64,000 bases of DNA from Winogradskyella psychrotolerans RS-3 (GTDB lineage: Bacteria > Bacteroidota > Bacteroidia > Flavobacteriales > Flavobacteriaceae), in assembly GCF_000427335.1 (NCBI RefSeq), contig NZ_ATMR01000094.1, positions 91,036 through 155,035 on the forward strand, given 5' to 3'. A model generated the notes under the pieces. That model was given only the letters and a program-made list of their open reading frames with translations, searched no databases and had not been told where the DNA came from. Made by a program: the position numbers and the translations under genes. Below are positions 26,730-35,528 of the stretch, piece after piece (position 1 is the first letter of the stretch; every line of letters begins with the position of its first letter).

Positions 26730-26822
26730 TCAGCAAGAGTTAATTAATCCCTTATTAAGTATTTGTTGAATTAATAGCAAGAAAATTAAACCTAATCACA
26801 TAGTATGTGGCTAGGTTTTTTT
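26730..26822 (+). ncRNA. Candidate small RNA between convergent genes
   Basis: Suggested by a -7-like element (TATATTTA, 26716-26723) behind the tandem repeats and a strong terminator at 26788-26822 (AAACCTA / TAGGTTT outer stem, CACATA / TATGTG inner stem, T7), with no ORF between. The terminator may instead only end the response-regulator transcript 200 nt upstream. Ends are estimates. Confidence 0.3.
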
Positions 26823-26846
26823 CTATTAAAGGAGGTTCGAAACAGA

Positions 26847-27344
26847 TTAATACCAGCTTACATTGTGTTCCGATAATTTCACAATAAAAAAGCCTAAGTA
26901 AATTATAGCCACAATAAATTTTAAAAAGGTAGATGCTATAAATCCTAAGAACGATCCAAAAGCAGCTTTCAATGCTTTATTAAAATCATTGCGATGCATC
27001 ATTTCTCCAATAAGTGCACCAACAAAAGGGCCAATTATAATACCAAACGGAATAGGTGAGAACAACCCAATAACCAAACCTAAGGTCGTCCCAATCATTC
27101 CAGCTTTACTACCACCAAATCGTTTGGTGCCGATAGCAGGAATAATATAATCTAAGACATAAATAAAAACAGCAAATACTAGAGTGACAATTAAAAAGGT
27201 CTGACTCAATTCTACGCCTTCCGTAAAATGAAGCACCAAAAGGCCTGCCCAACTCGTAAGTGGTCCAGGTAGTACGGGAAGAAAACTACCTAGAATACCT
27301 AATATCATTAAAAGTAGTGCTATACACACTATAAATAGTTCCAT
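26847..27344 (-). CDS. DUF456 family membrane protein
   Basis: A 165-aa integral membrane protein with about five hydrophobic segments and the DUF456 pattern: GILGSFLPVLPGPLTSWAGL near the N-terminus, GTKRFGGSKAGMIGTTLGL in the middle and GPFVGALIGEM. Glycine-zipper-like repeats are typical of the family. No biochemical role is known. It is divergent from the blaI operon, whose operators lie in the shared 128-bp gap. Confidence 0.9.
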   Translation of the reverse strand: MELFIVCIALLLMILGILGSFLPVLPGPLTSWAGLLVLHFTEGVELSQTFLIVTLVFAVFIYVLDYIIPAIGTKRFGGSKAGMIGTTLGLVIGLFSPIPFGIIIGPFVGALIGEMMHRNDFNKALKAAFGSFLGFIASTFLKFIVAIIYLGFFIVKLSEHNVSWY

Positions 27345-27402
27345 TTCAAAAAATTAAATTCATTAATAGGACGCATTAAGTAAGCTATTGTTACAATTAT
27401 AT

Positions 27403-27436
27403 AACTAAACAATTAGTTTCAACTAATTATTTAGTT
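27403..27436. promoter_or_regulatory. Tandem BlaI-type operators in the blaI promoter
   Basis: Two palindromes with identical half-sites and 4-bp spacers: AACTAA-ACAA-TTAGTT (27403-27418) and AACTAA-TTAT-TTAGTT (27421-27436), 18 bp apart. The second abuts the -7 element TATCTTTG (27436-27443). Repression of the blaI/M56 operon by its own BlaI is the natural reading; the half-site differs from the CTCTAC type before the second blaI at 63879. Confidence 0.8.
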
Positions 27437-27443
27437 ATCTTTG
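27436..27443 (+). promoter_or_regulatory. -7 element (TATCTTTG) of the blaI operon
   Basis: Perfect TAnnTTTG 29 nt before the blaI ATG; the -33 region falls within operator 1 (TTAGTTT at 27413-27419). Confidence 0.7.
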
Positions 27444-27472
27444 TGATGAGTTAATCTAAAAAATGGAGTTCT

Positions 27473-27838
27473 ATGAAGCAGCTGACGAAAGCAGAAGAGG
27501 AAATTATGCAAACCTTATGGCAGCTTAAAAAAGCCAATGTAAAATCTATAATTGAAATGTTACCAGAGCCTAAGCCTGCTTATAATACGGTGTCTACAAT
27601 CGTAAGAATTTTAGAAAGTAAAGGTTTTGTAAACTATGAGAAAAAAGGAAAAGGCCATGTGTATTTTCCTATAGTTGCTAAGGAATCTTACAGTAACCAA
27701 TCCATAAATAAATTAGTGGATAATTATTTTCAAGGGTCTTTTAAAAGTATGGTGTCATTTTTTGTTCAGAAGAATGATGTAGATGTCAAAGACATTGAAA
27801 TTTTACTCGATGAAATAAATAAAAACAAACCGCAGTAG
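27473..27838 (+). CDS. BlaI/MecI/CopY family repressor (first copy)
   Basis: A 121-aa winged-helix repressor: LTKAEEEIMQTLWQLKKANV, then PKPAYNTVSTIVRILESKGFV as recognition helix and wing (written here as pieces PAYNTVSTIVRILESKGF and HVYFPIVAKE), with a C-terminal dimerisation helix. In known systems the repressor is inactivated when the adjacent M56 protease is triggered. The gene heads an operon with the M56-TonB gene (86-nt gap), a TPR gene and a lipoprotein. In Flavobacteriia such pairs are not restricted to beta-lactam resistance; no beta-lactamase is nearby. Confidence 0.93.
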   Translation: MKQLTKAEEEIMQTLWQLKKANVKSIIEMLPEPKPAYNTVSTIVRILESKGFVNYEKKGKGHVYFPIVAKESYSNQSINKLVDNYFQGSFKSMVSFFVQKNDVDVKDIEILLDEINKNKPQ

Positions 27839-27924
27839 GTCTTTTGTTTAAAAATTGAACTGTACATAATTTACAAGGTTCAATGAGAGCATTAAAAAAA
27901 TAAATAGTAACGAATTAAATAATT

Positions 27925-30318
27925 ATGCTGTATTCTATTCTTCAAATTATCGCATTTCAAGCCTTGTTTTTATTGATATACGATTTGTTTTTAAAGCGAG
28001 AAACCTTCTTTAATTATAACAGAGCGTATTTAATTATTACATCGGTTTTATCACTTGTATTACCATTTCTTAAATTTCCTCAACTAAAAACGATGGCAAC
28101 TAAGGATATGGTTATTCACTTACCAGAAGTGTTTATTGGTACAAAACCGCCAACGGATTATGATATACAAATTGCAGAACAAGCAGGTATTATTTTAGAG
28201 CAACCACAAACCTCAATTTGGCAAATAATTGCAGTAACGGGTATCGCGATAGCATCATTGATTTTTCTAGCTAAAATCACCAAATTATATTGGTTAAAAC
28301 ATAAAAATCCAAAACGATGGAAAGGCAATGTTCTTATTGTTAAGCTCATAAAAAGTAGTGCTGCATTTTCATTTTTCAACACCATATTTTTAGGAGAACA
28401 TATTTCAGAGTCTGAAAAACCAACGATTTATAAGCATGAGCTGGTACATATTGAAGAATACCATACGGTAGATTTATTGTTCTTCGAATTGCTTAGAGTT
28501 GTGTTTTGGTTTAATCCTTTGGTCTATATCTATCAAAATAGAATCAAAGAATTACACGAATATATCGCCGACGCCAAAGCGGTAAAACAAAGCGGTAAAG
28601 TCGATTATTATACAAGTTTACTCAATCAGGTTTTAGATGTTAATCAGGTGTCTTTTACCAATACATTTTTCAACAAATCATTAATCAAAAAACGAATCGC
28701 TATGTTACAAAAATCAAAATCAAAACAGCTTCATCTTCTTAAGTATGCACTATTAATTCCTATGGTTTTTGGGATGTTAATTTATACATCTACAGAAGTT
28801 AGAGCGCAGCAAAAAACAGTGCAACAAGAGCAAGTTGCAGATCAAGAGTTAACAGATGCAGAATTAATTAAAAAGTACTATAATAAAATGGTCACCATGA
28901 AAAAAAATGGAGCGACATTTTTTGAAATCTCTGATTTTGCTGGGATTAATACATATGACTCAGGTAAATATTTGCTTTCTAGAACAGAATTCTTAAAGAT
29001 GAAAGCTCATGGACAATATATTTCCGACGGTATAATTCAAAGAAAATCGGAAGAAGGTACACTTACTCAGAAAGATATTAATACTGTAAGTTTAATGCGA
29101 TTAGATAAGTTTGAAACTTATGCAGATTTTAAGGCGTTTAAAAATACAAAAGCAGAAAAAGAACGATGGGAATCAAACACCCAAGATGGTATTTTAAAAC
29201 TTTATGTTGAAGATGTTGGAAACAAAACAGATGAAGAAACCAAGCGTTTTAATGGGTTGTTGAAACAATTAGAAAACGACGATTTTTTTAATAAACTCGT
29301 AGTAACAGACGGTAGTTCAACTTTAGTATTAGATTCATATATTTCAAATGATGGTGTCGAAATAATTAAAGAAGAGGTTGAAATTGTGGAAGTCCCATTC
29401 TCAGTAGTAGAAGAAACACCAACAACAATTGATTGTCAAGATTTAGAAAGCAATAAAGAACGAAAAGACTGTTTTAGTAGTTTTGTGAACAAGCATATTG
29501 GTAAAAACTTTAATACAAGTATAGGAGATAGTTTGAGTCCTGGTAGAAAACGAATTTTTGTGCAGTTTAAAATTGACACCGATGGTAGTGTTAAAGATAT
29601 TGTAGCTAGAGGCCCAAGTCCAGAATTAGAAACAGAAGCCAAACGTGTTTTAGCAACCTTGCCTCAGTTTATTCCAGGGAAACAAAAAGGAAAAGTGGTA
29701 GTGGTCCCTTTTTCTGTGCCCATTGTTTTTCAGGTTCAAGCAGATGCTAATTCGCAAGAATATAATGAGTTGGTTGCTCAGCGCGATAGTATTTTAAAGC
29801 TTTCCACAAATAAAAACCCAATGGTTGAGCAATTAAATCAACAGATTAATGAATTAAAGACCAATAAAAAGGTGTTGTCTATTGAAGACATGGAAAAGTA
29901 TGCAGAAGAAAGGGTAGCTGCTAAAAAGAGGCGTTTAAATGGGGCAATTCCTTTTAGTGAGGTGGAAGTTGTTCCCATTCATCCCGATTGTAAATCTATT
30001 TCTAACGATGCGGAACAAAAAGATTGTTTAGCTAGCGCTATTAATAAGCTAGTTGGTAAAAATTTTAATACCAATTTAGCAAATTCTTTAGGTTTACCAG
30101 CAGGTCAAAAACGAATTTACGCGCAGTTTATAATAGATAAAACAGGCCATGTTACTAGCATTACTGCCAGAGGACCACACCCAAAATTGGAAGCGGAAAC
30201 GATTAGAGTTTTAAACTTATTACCAAATTTTACTCCTGCTAAAAAAGGAGGTGAAGATGTAGCTGTATCGTATGCTTTACCAATTGTTTTTCAAATTCAT
30301 GATTCAAAAAAAGACTAA
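27925..30318 (+). CDS. M56 family (BlaR1-like) membrane metallopeptidase with two C-terminal TonB-C-like modules
   Basis: A 797-aa membrane protease. Four hydrophobic segments in residues ~1-300 enclose the zinc site HELVH (His171, Glu172, His175) and the downstream ADA motif. After a TM near residue 275 the extracytoplasmic part contains an unassigned ~170-aa region and two related ~105-aa modules (~residues 500-605 and 690-795), each with two cysteines (CQDLESNKERKDC; CKSISNDAEQKDC), a KR-I-Q-F strand, DGSVKDIVARGP-type turn and a LPIVF/VPIVF end, similar to TonB C-terminal domains. Sensing through these modules, cleavage of BlaI and derepression would follow the BlaR1 model; that is inference. 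Confidence 0.9.
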   Translation: MLYSILQIIAFQALFLLIYDLFLKRETFFNYNRAYLIITSVLSLVLPFLKFPQLKTMATKDMVIHLPEVFIGTKPPTDYDIQIAEQAGIILEQPQTSIWQIIAVTGIAIASLIFLAKITKLYWLKHKNPKRWKGNVLIVKLIKSSAAFSFFNTIFLGEHISESEKPTIYKHELVHIEEYHTVDLLFFELLRVVFWFNPLVYIYQNRIKELHEYIADAKAVKQSGKVDYYTSLLNQVLDVNQVSFTNTFFNKSLIKKRIAMLQKSKSKQLHLLKYALLIPMVFGMLIYTSTEVRAQQKTVQQEQVADQELTDAELIKKYYNKMVTMKKNGATFFEISDFAGINTYDSGKYLLSRTEFLKMKAHGQYISDGIIQRKSEEGTLTQKDINTVSLMRLDKFETYADFKAFKNTKAEKERWESNTQDGILKLYVEDVGNKTDEETKRFNGLLKQLENDDFFNKLVVTDGSSTLVLDSYISNDGVEIIKEEVEIVEVPFSVVEETPTTIDCQDLESNKERKDCFSSFVNKHIGKNFNTSIGDSLSPGRKRIFVQFKIDTDGSVKDIVARGPSPELETEAKRVLATLPQFIPGKQKGKVVVVPFSVPIVFQVQADANSQEYNELVAQRDSILKLSTNKNPMVEQLNQQINELKTNKKVLSIEDMEKYAEERVAAKKRRLNGAIPFSEVEVVPIHPDCKSISNDAEQKDCLASAINKLVGKNFNTNLANSLGLPAGQKRIYAQFIIDKTGHVTSITARGPHPKLEAETIRVLNLLPNFTPAKKGGEDVAVSYALPIVFQIHDSKKD

Positions 30319-30327
30319 TAATTACTT

Positions 30328-31458
30328 ATGAAATTAATTTTAGGGTTCTTGTGTTGTGTTTTTGTGATCCATTTAAATGCTCAAAATATAAAAGCGGAAG
30401 CAGATCATCTCTATGTGAATGGTAATTTTTCCAAAGCCATTGATGCGTATAAAACACTTCCTAATTTAGATGCGGTTTACGATGATATTGCAAAAGCGTA
30501 TATAGCGATAGGTAATTATGGTGAAGCTTTAAATAATTATGAAAAAGCAATACGAGCCAATGCAGATGACCTTCTGTTACAGTATGAATATGCAAAATTA
30601 TTAGCAAGAACTAAACATTATAAAGATGCCAATCAGCGATTTTTAAACTTAATTGCATCCGATAGCTTAAACCCTAATTACTATTATGAACTAGGTGTGG
30701 TTTTAGAAAAGCAAAAGGACACTACCGCATTACAACAATTTGAGAAAACATTTATACTTGATGAAACGCACCAAAAGGCCATTTTTAAGATTTCGAAACA
30801 TCATTTAATAAAACGTAATTTTATTGAGGCACATGGTTATATAGATCGCGGTTTAGAAAGTTATGAAAATAATGTAGAGCTTATCAGTTTAAAAGCGCAA
30901 ACCTATTACCATCAAGACTATTATACACATGCCGTTGTTTGGTTTAATAAATTGTTAGATTTAGGTGAGAAATCGGAGTTTATTCACGAGAAATTAAGTC
31001 TGAGTTATGCGCAAAATTCAGATTATAAAGATGCTATTTTTCACAGGAAACAAGCCTTAAAATATAGCCCAAATGATGCGAATGCTATTTTTGTGATTGG
31101 TGCGTATTACCAGAGTTTAAGTGATTTTGAAATGGCTGAAGAATATATCACAAAGGCTTTATTATTGAAAGATCTTCCACTTTCAGATGAGTACCAACGT
31201 TTAGGTACTATTTTTAATCGCCAGAAAAAATATGACCAAGCGATTAAAGCCTTTCAAAAATCGTTAAAAGAAGATCCTACTAATATGATGTCTGAGTTTT
31301 TCTTACTGAGAACAAAAGATGAATATTATGCCGATGTTGACAGTAAAATTAAGCTGTACGAGCAATTTATTGAAAAGAATACAAAAAGTCCATTTTTGGG
31401 CTATGCTGAAGGCCGACTCAAAGAATTAAAGGAGGAAAAGTTTTTAGAAGGAGACTGA
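30328..31458 (+). CDS. Exported tetratricopeptide-repeat protein
   Basis: A 376-aa protein with a signal peptide (to ~residue 19, LNAQN) and about nine TPR units over its whole length (GNYGEALNNYEKAIRANADD, KKYDQAIKAFQKSLKEDPTN are clear). Probably periplasmic scaffold. It starts 9 nt after the M56 peptidase gene, so it is co-transcribed and likely works with that sensor. Confidence 0.88.
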   Translation: MKLILGFLCCVFVIHLNAQNIKAEADHLYVNGNFSKAIDAYKTLPNLDAVYDDIAKAYIAIGNYGEALNNYEKAIRANADDLLLQYEYAKLLARTKHYKDANQRFLNLIASDSLNPNYYYELGVVLEKQKDTTALQQFEKTFILDETHQKAIFKISKHHLIKRNFIEAHGYIDRGLESYENNVELISLKAQTYYHQDYYTHAVVWFNKLLDLGEKSEFIHEKLSLSYAQNSDYKDAIFHRKQALKYSPNDANAIFVIGAYYQSLSDFEMAEEYITKALLLKDLPLSDEYQRLGTIFNRQKKYDQAIKAFQKSLKEDPTNMMSEFFLLRTKDEYYADVDSKIKLYEQFIEKNTKSPFLGYAEGRLKELKEEKFLEGD

Positions 31459-31563
31459 AATTTCCAATACGAAATACAACCAACACCATTGTCATTTTTA
31501 TTGTCTAAAAGCGAAGCTGTCTAGCCTCATTTTGAATAAAATATCGTACTTTTCGCTATTAGA

Positions 31564-32049
31564 ATGCTAGTAATGAATCGAATTGTTTGTCTTTTAATCT
31601 TGCTTATCGTAACCTCTTGCGATTATTTTGAAAAGAAGAAAGTTTATCCTGAAGAGCTTCTTGAGGAGGAGCTGCAAACTTTTAATTGGAATGAAGTGGA
31701 TACCTATCCAACATTTACCAATTGCGAAACTTTATCGGAAAAAGAAGAGCGAAAAATCTGTTTTCAAAACACCTTAATTGGTAACGTTAATCACTATTTA
31801 GAATCGCAAAACTTAGTAGTTTCTAATGATGTTAATGATACAATTATACTCAAAATAAAAATTGATCGCATGGGGTTTTTAGAAGTAGAATCTATAAATA
31901 TGCATCCCGAAACTGTTCAAGAAATCCCTAAGATTGATAGTCTGCTACGTCAGAGTTTAAAAGGTATTCCTAAAATATATCCAGCTATTAAAAGAAACCA
32001 ACAAGTTACTACAGCTTTTGAGTTGCCAGTGATTGTTAGAATTAATTAA
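31564..32049 (+). CDS. Lipoprotein with one TonB-C-like module
   Basis: A 161-aa lipoprotein (lipobox IVTSC; Cys at ~residue 19). The start could also be the second ATG at 31573 (MNRIVCLL), which gives a more usual signal length. The mature part (CETLSEKEERKIC, then KIKIDRMGFLEVESI and FELPVIVRI) matches the two modules at the end of the M56 protein, including the paired cysteines. It lies 105 nt after the TPR gene in the same direction. A shared ligand-binding or partner-binding module between sensor and lipoprotein is my inference. Confidence 0.8.
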   Translation: MLVMNRIVCLLILLIVTSCDYFEKKKVYPEELLEEELQTFNWNEVDTYPTFTNCETLSEKEERKICFQNTLIGNVNHYLESQNLVVSNDVNDTIILKIKIDRMGFLEVESINMHPETVQEIPKIDSLLRQSLKGIPKIYPAIKRNQQVTTAFELPVIVRIN

Positions 32050-32090
32050 AATCGAGGTAGTCATAGGTTAACTAAAAGTAATCCAAGCTA

Positions 32091-33233
32091 TTATTTAGCA
32101 AACCGTCTACCTTTCCATTCATATGATTTAAAGAAAGATAATAAGGCGATAGAGACGTTAAAAATCGGATATAAAAGACTTGAAAACACGTAAGAAAATA
32201 AAAGTATTTCCTGTTTGAAAAAACGAGTTGTTTTAAATAGTAATAAGAAGTCAATACTCCATTTAATTATAAATAAAGCAATCGCTACGTTCAAGGTTGT
32301 AACATTGAAGTAAAGGGCTGGGATTAATCCTAAACAGACCAAATTCCCTAATAAAACGACTAATCCAACGACTTTAGTAAACCAATAGGTATTATGGCGT
32401 GTTTTAGAAGCCCAACGCAAACGTTGTTGAATTAAATTTTTACTATTCTTTGCTGGATTTGTGGTTACAATCGCGTTATTAGATTTTAAGTAATGGACTT
32501 TTTTGGCATCTTGTTTTATGAATTTTTCAAGAAGAAACACATCATCTCCACTGGCGATAGTATCGTTGCCTTCAAAACCGTTAACCGAAACAAATAGAGA
32601 TTTACGATAGGCAAAATTAGCACCATTACACATCAAGGGTTTCTCAATACCAAAGCTACCGATAGTTGCGCCTTGTAAGCTTAAAAAATCTAAGGTTTGA
32701 AAGCGATTTAAAAATGATTGTTTTCCATGATACGTCACAGGAGCAACGATACAATTTGAGCTTTTTAATTGAATAGATTCATCAAAAGTATCGAGCCAAA
32801 ATTTTGGAAGGATGCAATCCGCATCTGTAGTCACAATCCAATTAAATTTTGAAACTTTAATCGCAGATGTAATCGCATCTTTTTTTGGCGAGTTTGATGC
32901 TCTTTCATTTTTAATAACTAGAATATCAAGTTGACCAAAGTCTACAGACTTATCTTTAATTAGCCTATCAATTATGGAAGCTGAACCATCTTCAGAATCA
33001 TCATCAACTAAAATGATTTCAAACATAGACTTCGGATAATTCAATTTTGAAATAGAATCTAATAATTCGGGAAGGTTTTTAGCTTCATTTCTAAACGGAA
33101 CAATAACAGAGAATTTCGTTTTAGGAGGTAAATCTTGTAGTTTAAAATCATCAACCTTATCAAAACCATAGCTTAGCCAACCTATAATAAATAGATACAT
33201 AATTATGATAAAAATGAATAAAAATGTTAGCAT
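32091..33233 (-). CDS. Family 2 glycosyltransferase, membrane-bound
   Basis: A 380-aa processive-type GT2 enzyme. N-terminal TM (~residues 2-22), GT-A domain with SVIVPFRNEAKNL, LVDDDSEDGS, the metal-binding TTDAD at ~138, GDDVFL (catalytic acid region) and QQRLRW (QxxRW), then three to four C-terminal TM segments. It transfers a sugar from a nucleotide donor to a membrane acceptor; product not predictable. Its ATG shares one base with the stop of the flippase-like gene upstream, so the two are translationally coupled and probably act in one polysaccharide or glycolipid step. Confidence 0.92.
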   Translation of the reverse strand: MLTFLFIFIIIMYLFIIGWLSYGFDKVDDFKLQDLPPKTKFSVIVPFRNEAKNLPELLDSISKLNYPKSMFEIILVDDDSEDGSASIIDRLIKDKSVDFGQLDILVIKNERASNSPKKDAITSAIKVSKFNWIVTTDADCILPKFWLDTFDESIQLKSSNCIVAPVTYHGKQSFLNRFQTLDFLSLQGATIGSFGIEKPLMCNGANFAYRKSLFVSVNGFEGNDTIASGDDVFLLEKFIKQDAKKVHYLKSNNAIVTTNPAKNSKNLIQQRLRWASKTRHNTYWFTKVVGLVVLLGNLVCLGLIPALYFNVTTLNVAIALFIIKWSIDFLLLFKTTRFFKQEILLFSYVFSSLLYPIFNVSIALLSFFKSYEWKGRRFAK

Positions 33234-34199
33234 TATTCTACCGGTTTTGGAAGTTTAAAATTAAGCACAAAATAACTTCCAAAGATACTCGGAATTACAA
33301 AATTGAGCAGCCACATTAAGGTTGTCGTAGATAAAACAATAAACTCATTTACATCTAGGTAACTAAACAAAAATATAGCGATGCTGCCTTTTACTACCAC
33401 ATCAAAAATTGAAATAGTAGGTAAAATTGAAGCCAATACATACATACTCGTTATAATCAACATAGCATCGTAATACGTAATCTCTATACCAAATACAGTT
33501 AGCAGATAGTAAAATTGAAATGAAAATATAAGATATCTAATCAAAGAGAATAACAGATTTAAACTATGCGCTTTTATTGGAATTGATTTTATAAAATGAA
33601 TAATAGAAGCGAAGGCAAACCCTTTTATTTAAAACGTTTTGGGTTATGCTAAAGAACACTAACAATCCAAGCGCTATAATTAGGACTCCGATACCTGCTA
33701 TTTTATAAAAATTAATAGCAATTGGATAACGGTTTATAAAAAGTAGTAAACCGATAGCACCCAAAAGCATCGTTATGGTCATCTGTGCCATATTACCCAA
33801 GAGGTTGAGTAATACAATTTTTGTTCTAAATGGTTTAGCGTAGTAAATCGCTTTTGCACCATAATCACCAATACGATTTGGTGTTATTAATGATGCTGTT
33901 AAGCCTCCTAAACTTTGTTCTAATGCTGATTTAAAGGAAATAGGCTTTATAATTGTTACTAGATGTTGCCATTTAAGAATTTCAAAAAACCAATTAAAAC
34001 TGCTTAAAAGGATTAGAATAAGGCTATTTTTTACTGAAAAAACGTCATTTTCATTTAAAAAAGCGACAAATTTGTTGAATTCTAAATTTTCGTTTTGAAC
34101 AATTTTGGAATACATAAAACAAAATGCACTAACAACAATACTCAACTTAATAAGCACAAATAAGAATTGTTTAATTTTGTAGGGTACATTGTAACGCAT
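33233..34199 (-). CDS. Lysylphosphatidylglycerol-synthase-TM/flippase-like membrane protein; one-base frameshift at ~33623
   Basis: An integral membrane protein of ~321 aa, read in two frames: part 1 from ATG at 34199 (MRYNVPYKIKQF...) and part 2 ending at 33233. It resembles UPF0104/LPG-synthase-TM flippases (NWFFEILKWQHLV, GGLTASLITPNRIGDYGAKA). At the minus-strand AAAA of 33623-33626, part 1 runs on as NKRVCLRF and soon stops; dropping one A gives NKGFAFASIIHFIKSIPIKA, which flows into IRYLIFSFQFYYLL of part 2. An upstream in-frame ATG at 34298 would overlap the divergent gene and is rejected. Likely a sequencing indel, otherwise a pseudogene. Confidence 0.8.
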
Positions 34200-34226
34200 A
34201 CTACAAATAAAATCAAAAACTAACAG

Positions 34227-34865
34227 ATGCAATACTATTTTAAACAATACCTTTTCGTTTTTATTATCGTTTTTATAACGTTTAATAGTCAGGCGCAATT
34301 GAAAGACACTGCGAAGTGGAAAGCCCTTTTTGCTGTTGGTTTTAATTATCCAACAACAGATGGATTTGTAAAAAGTTCTTATGCGAAGCCTGTGAATTTT
34401 CCGACAATTAATTTAGGGATTCAACATAAGCTAACACCGCAATACGGGGTAAAATTAGATTTTGGTTTTAATCGCTTTAAAAATGCTGATGACACACCAG
34501 AATTTAAAATAAATTATACAAGAATTAATGCGCAATTTGTGTATGATCCTACGGAATATCTAACGTTTTTACCAATGAGATTACGTACGGTTGCACATGC
34601 AGGTCCAGGTGTGTCTTTTGTAAAACCATTAGGAACATTGGGAGATAATAAACAGACTTTTGTAAACCTTTTAGCCGGTTTAGAAGTACACTATGCTATT
34701 AATGAAAAAGTCTCAGTGTATACAGATGTCTCTTATATCTATGGTTTAACATCTTTAGAGGATTATAATCCTGTTTTAAATGGTTTAGGTGCTTTTAATG
34801 GTAGTGTTTTTAACCTTACCTTTGGCTTGGCAGTCGCGTTAGATGGTTGCCGATACTGTAATTAA
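34227..34865 (+). CDS. Outer-membrane beta-barrel protein
   Basis: A 212-aa protein with a signal peptide (ends SQAQ, ~residue 23) and alternating amphipathic strands typical of small OmpW/OMP_b-brl barrels (LFAVGFNYPTTDGF, INLGIQHKLTPQYGVKLDFG, VNLLAGLEVHYAINEKVSVY). The end is ALDGCRYCN, not the usual terminal aromatic, so the last strand may precede a short tail. Its ATG is only 27 bp from the divergent flippase start. ruvC follows after 4 nt and may be co-transcribed. Confidence 0.82.
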   Translation: MQYYFKQYLFVFIIVFITFNSQAQLKDTAKWKALFAVGFNYPTTDGFVKSSYAKPVNFPTINLGIQHKLTPQYGVKLDFGFNRFKNADDTPEFKINYTRINAQFVYDPTEYLTFLPMRLRTVAHAGPGVSFVKPLGTLGDNKQTFVNLLAGLEVHYAINEKVSVYTDVSYIYGLTSLEDYNPVLNGLGAFNGSVFNLTFGLAVALDGCRYCN

Positions 34866-34869
34866 AAGC

Positions 34870-35423
34870 ATGAGTAAAGAAAAATTATTTTAGGTATTGA
34901 TCCTGGTACTACAATTATGGGTTTTGGACTCATAAAGGTGATTGGTAAGAAAATGGAATTTCTGCAACTTAATGAACTTATGTTAAAAAAGTACGATGAT
35001 CATTATCTTAAGCTCAAACTCATTTTTGAACGTACCATAGAGCTTATCGATACCTATCATCCAGATGAAATTGCAATTGAAGCTCCTTTCTTTGGTAAAA
35101 ATGTACAAAGTATGCTCAAATTAGGACGCGCACAAGGTGTGGCTATGGCAGCAGGTTTGTCTCGCGAAGTTCCGATTACAGAATACGCTCCCAAAAAGAT
35201 TAAAATGGCAATTACCGGAAATGGAAATGCCAGTAAAGAGCAAGTCGCTAAAATGTTACAAAGCATGTTAGGTCTTAAAACGATCCCTAAGAACTTAGAT
35301 TCTATGGATGGTTTAGCAGCAGCTGTTTGTCATTTTTATAATGAAGGTAGAATTGAGGTTGGGAAGAGTTATTCTGGTTGGGGTGCTTTTGTGAAGCAGA
35401 ATGAAGATAGAGTAAAGAAATAA
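34870..35423 (+). CDS. ruvC: Holliday junction resolvase RuvC; one-base frameshift at ~34884
   Basis: Crossover junction endodeoxyribonuclease working with RuvAB. From ATG 34870 the sequence reads MSKEK then LF-stop; adding one A to the A5 run at 34880-34884 gives MSKEKIILGIDPGTTIMGFG and a full 184-aa protein, the family's length. The first catalytic Asp (GIDPGT) lies just after the break, so the ORF from 34917 (168 aa) would be inactive. Other catalytic residues are present: IAIEAPFFG and DSMDGLAAAVCH. The family is almost universal, so a missed base in the A run is likely. Confidence 0.92.
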
Positions 35424-35427
35424 CCAT

Positions 35428-35456
35428 TGTCATTCCTGCGAAGGCAGGAATCCACT
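35428..35456. repeat. REP-like palindrome (ATTCCTGC-GAAG-GCAGGAAT)
   Basis: An 8-bp perfect stem with a GAAG loop, immediately behind ruvC. This CATTCCTGCGAAGGCAGGAAT form is one of the commonest dispersed extragenic palindromes in bacteria (general knowledge). It could also act as a transcript stabiliser; there is no T tract. Confidence 0.75.
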
Positions 35457-35528
35457 TATTATGAAAACTGTTTTCTGTTTTATGTTAGACTAATGAGATG
35501 TAATAATCCTTCCAAACAAAAAACTAAA

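Noticed and set aside
34200..34298. N-terminal extension of the flippase-like protein from an upstream ATG
   Set aside because: It would overlap the signal peptide region of the divergent outer-membrane barrel gene and adds residues not typical of the family.
35427..35528. N-terminal extension of HemW
   Set aside because: It would translate the REP-like palindrome; the conserved start MSGIYIHIPF is at 35529.
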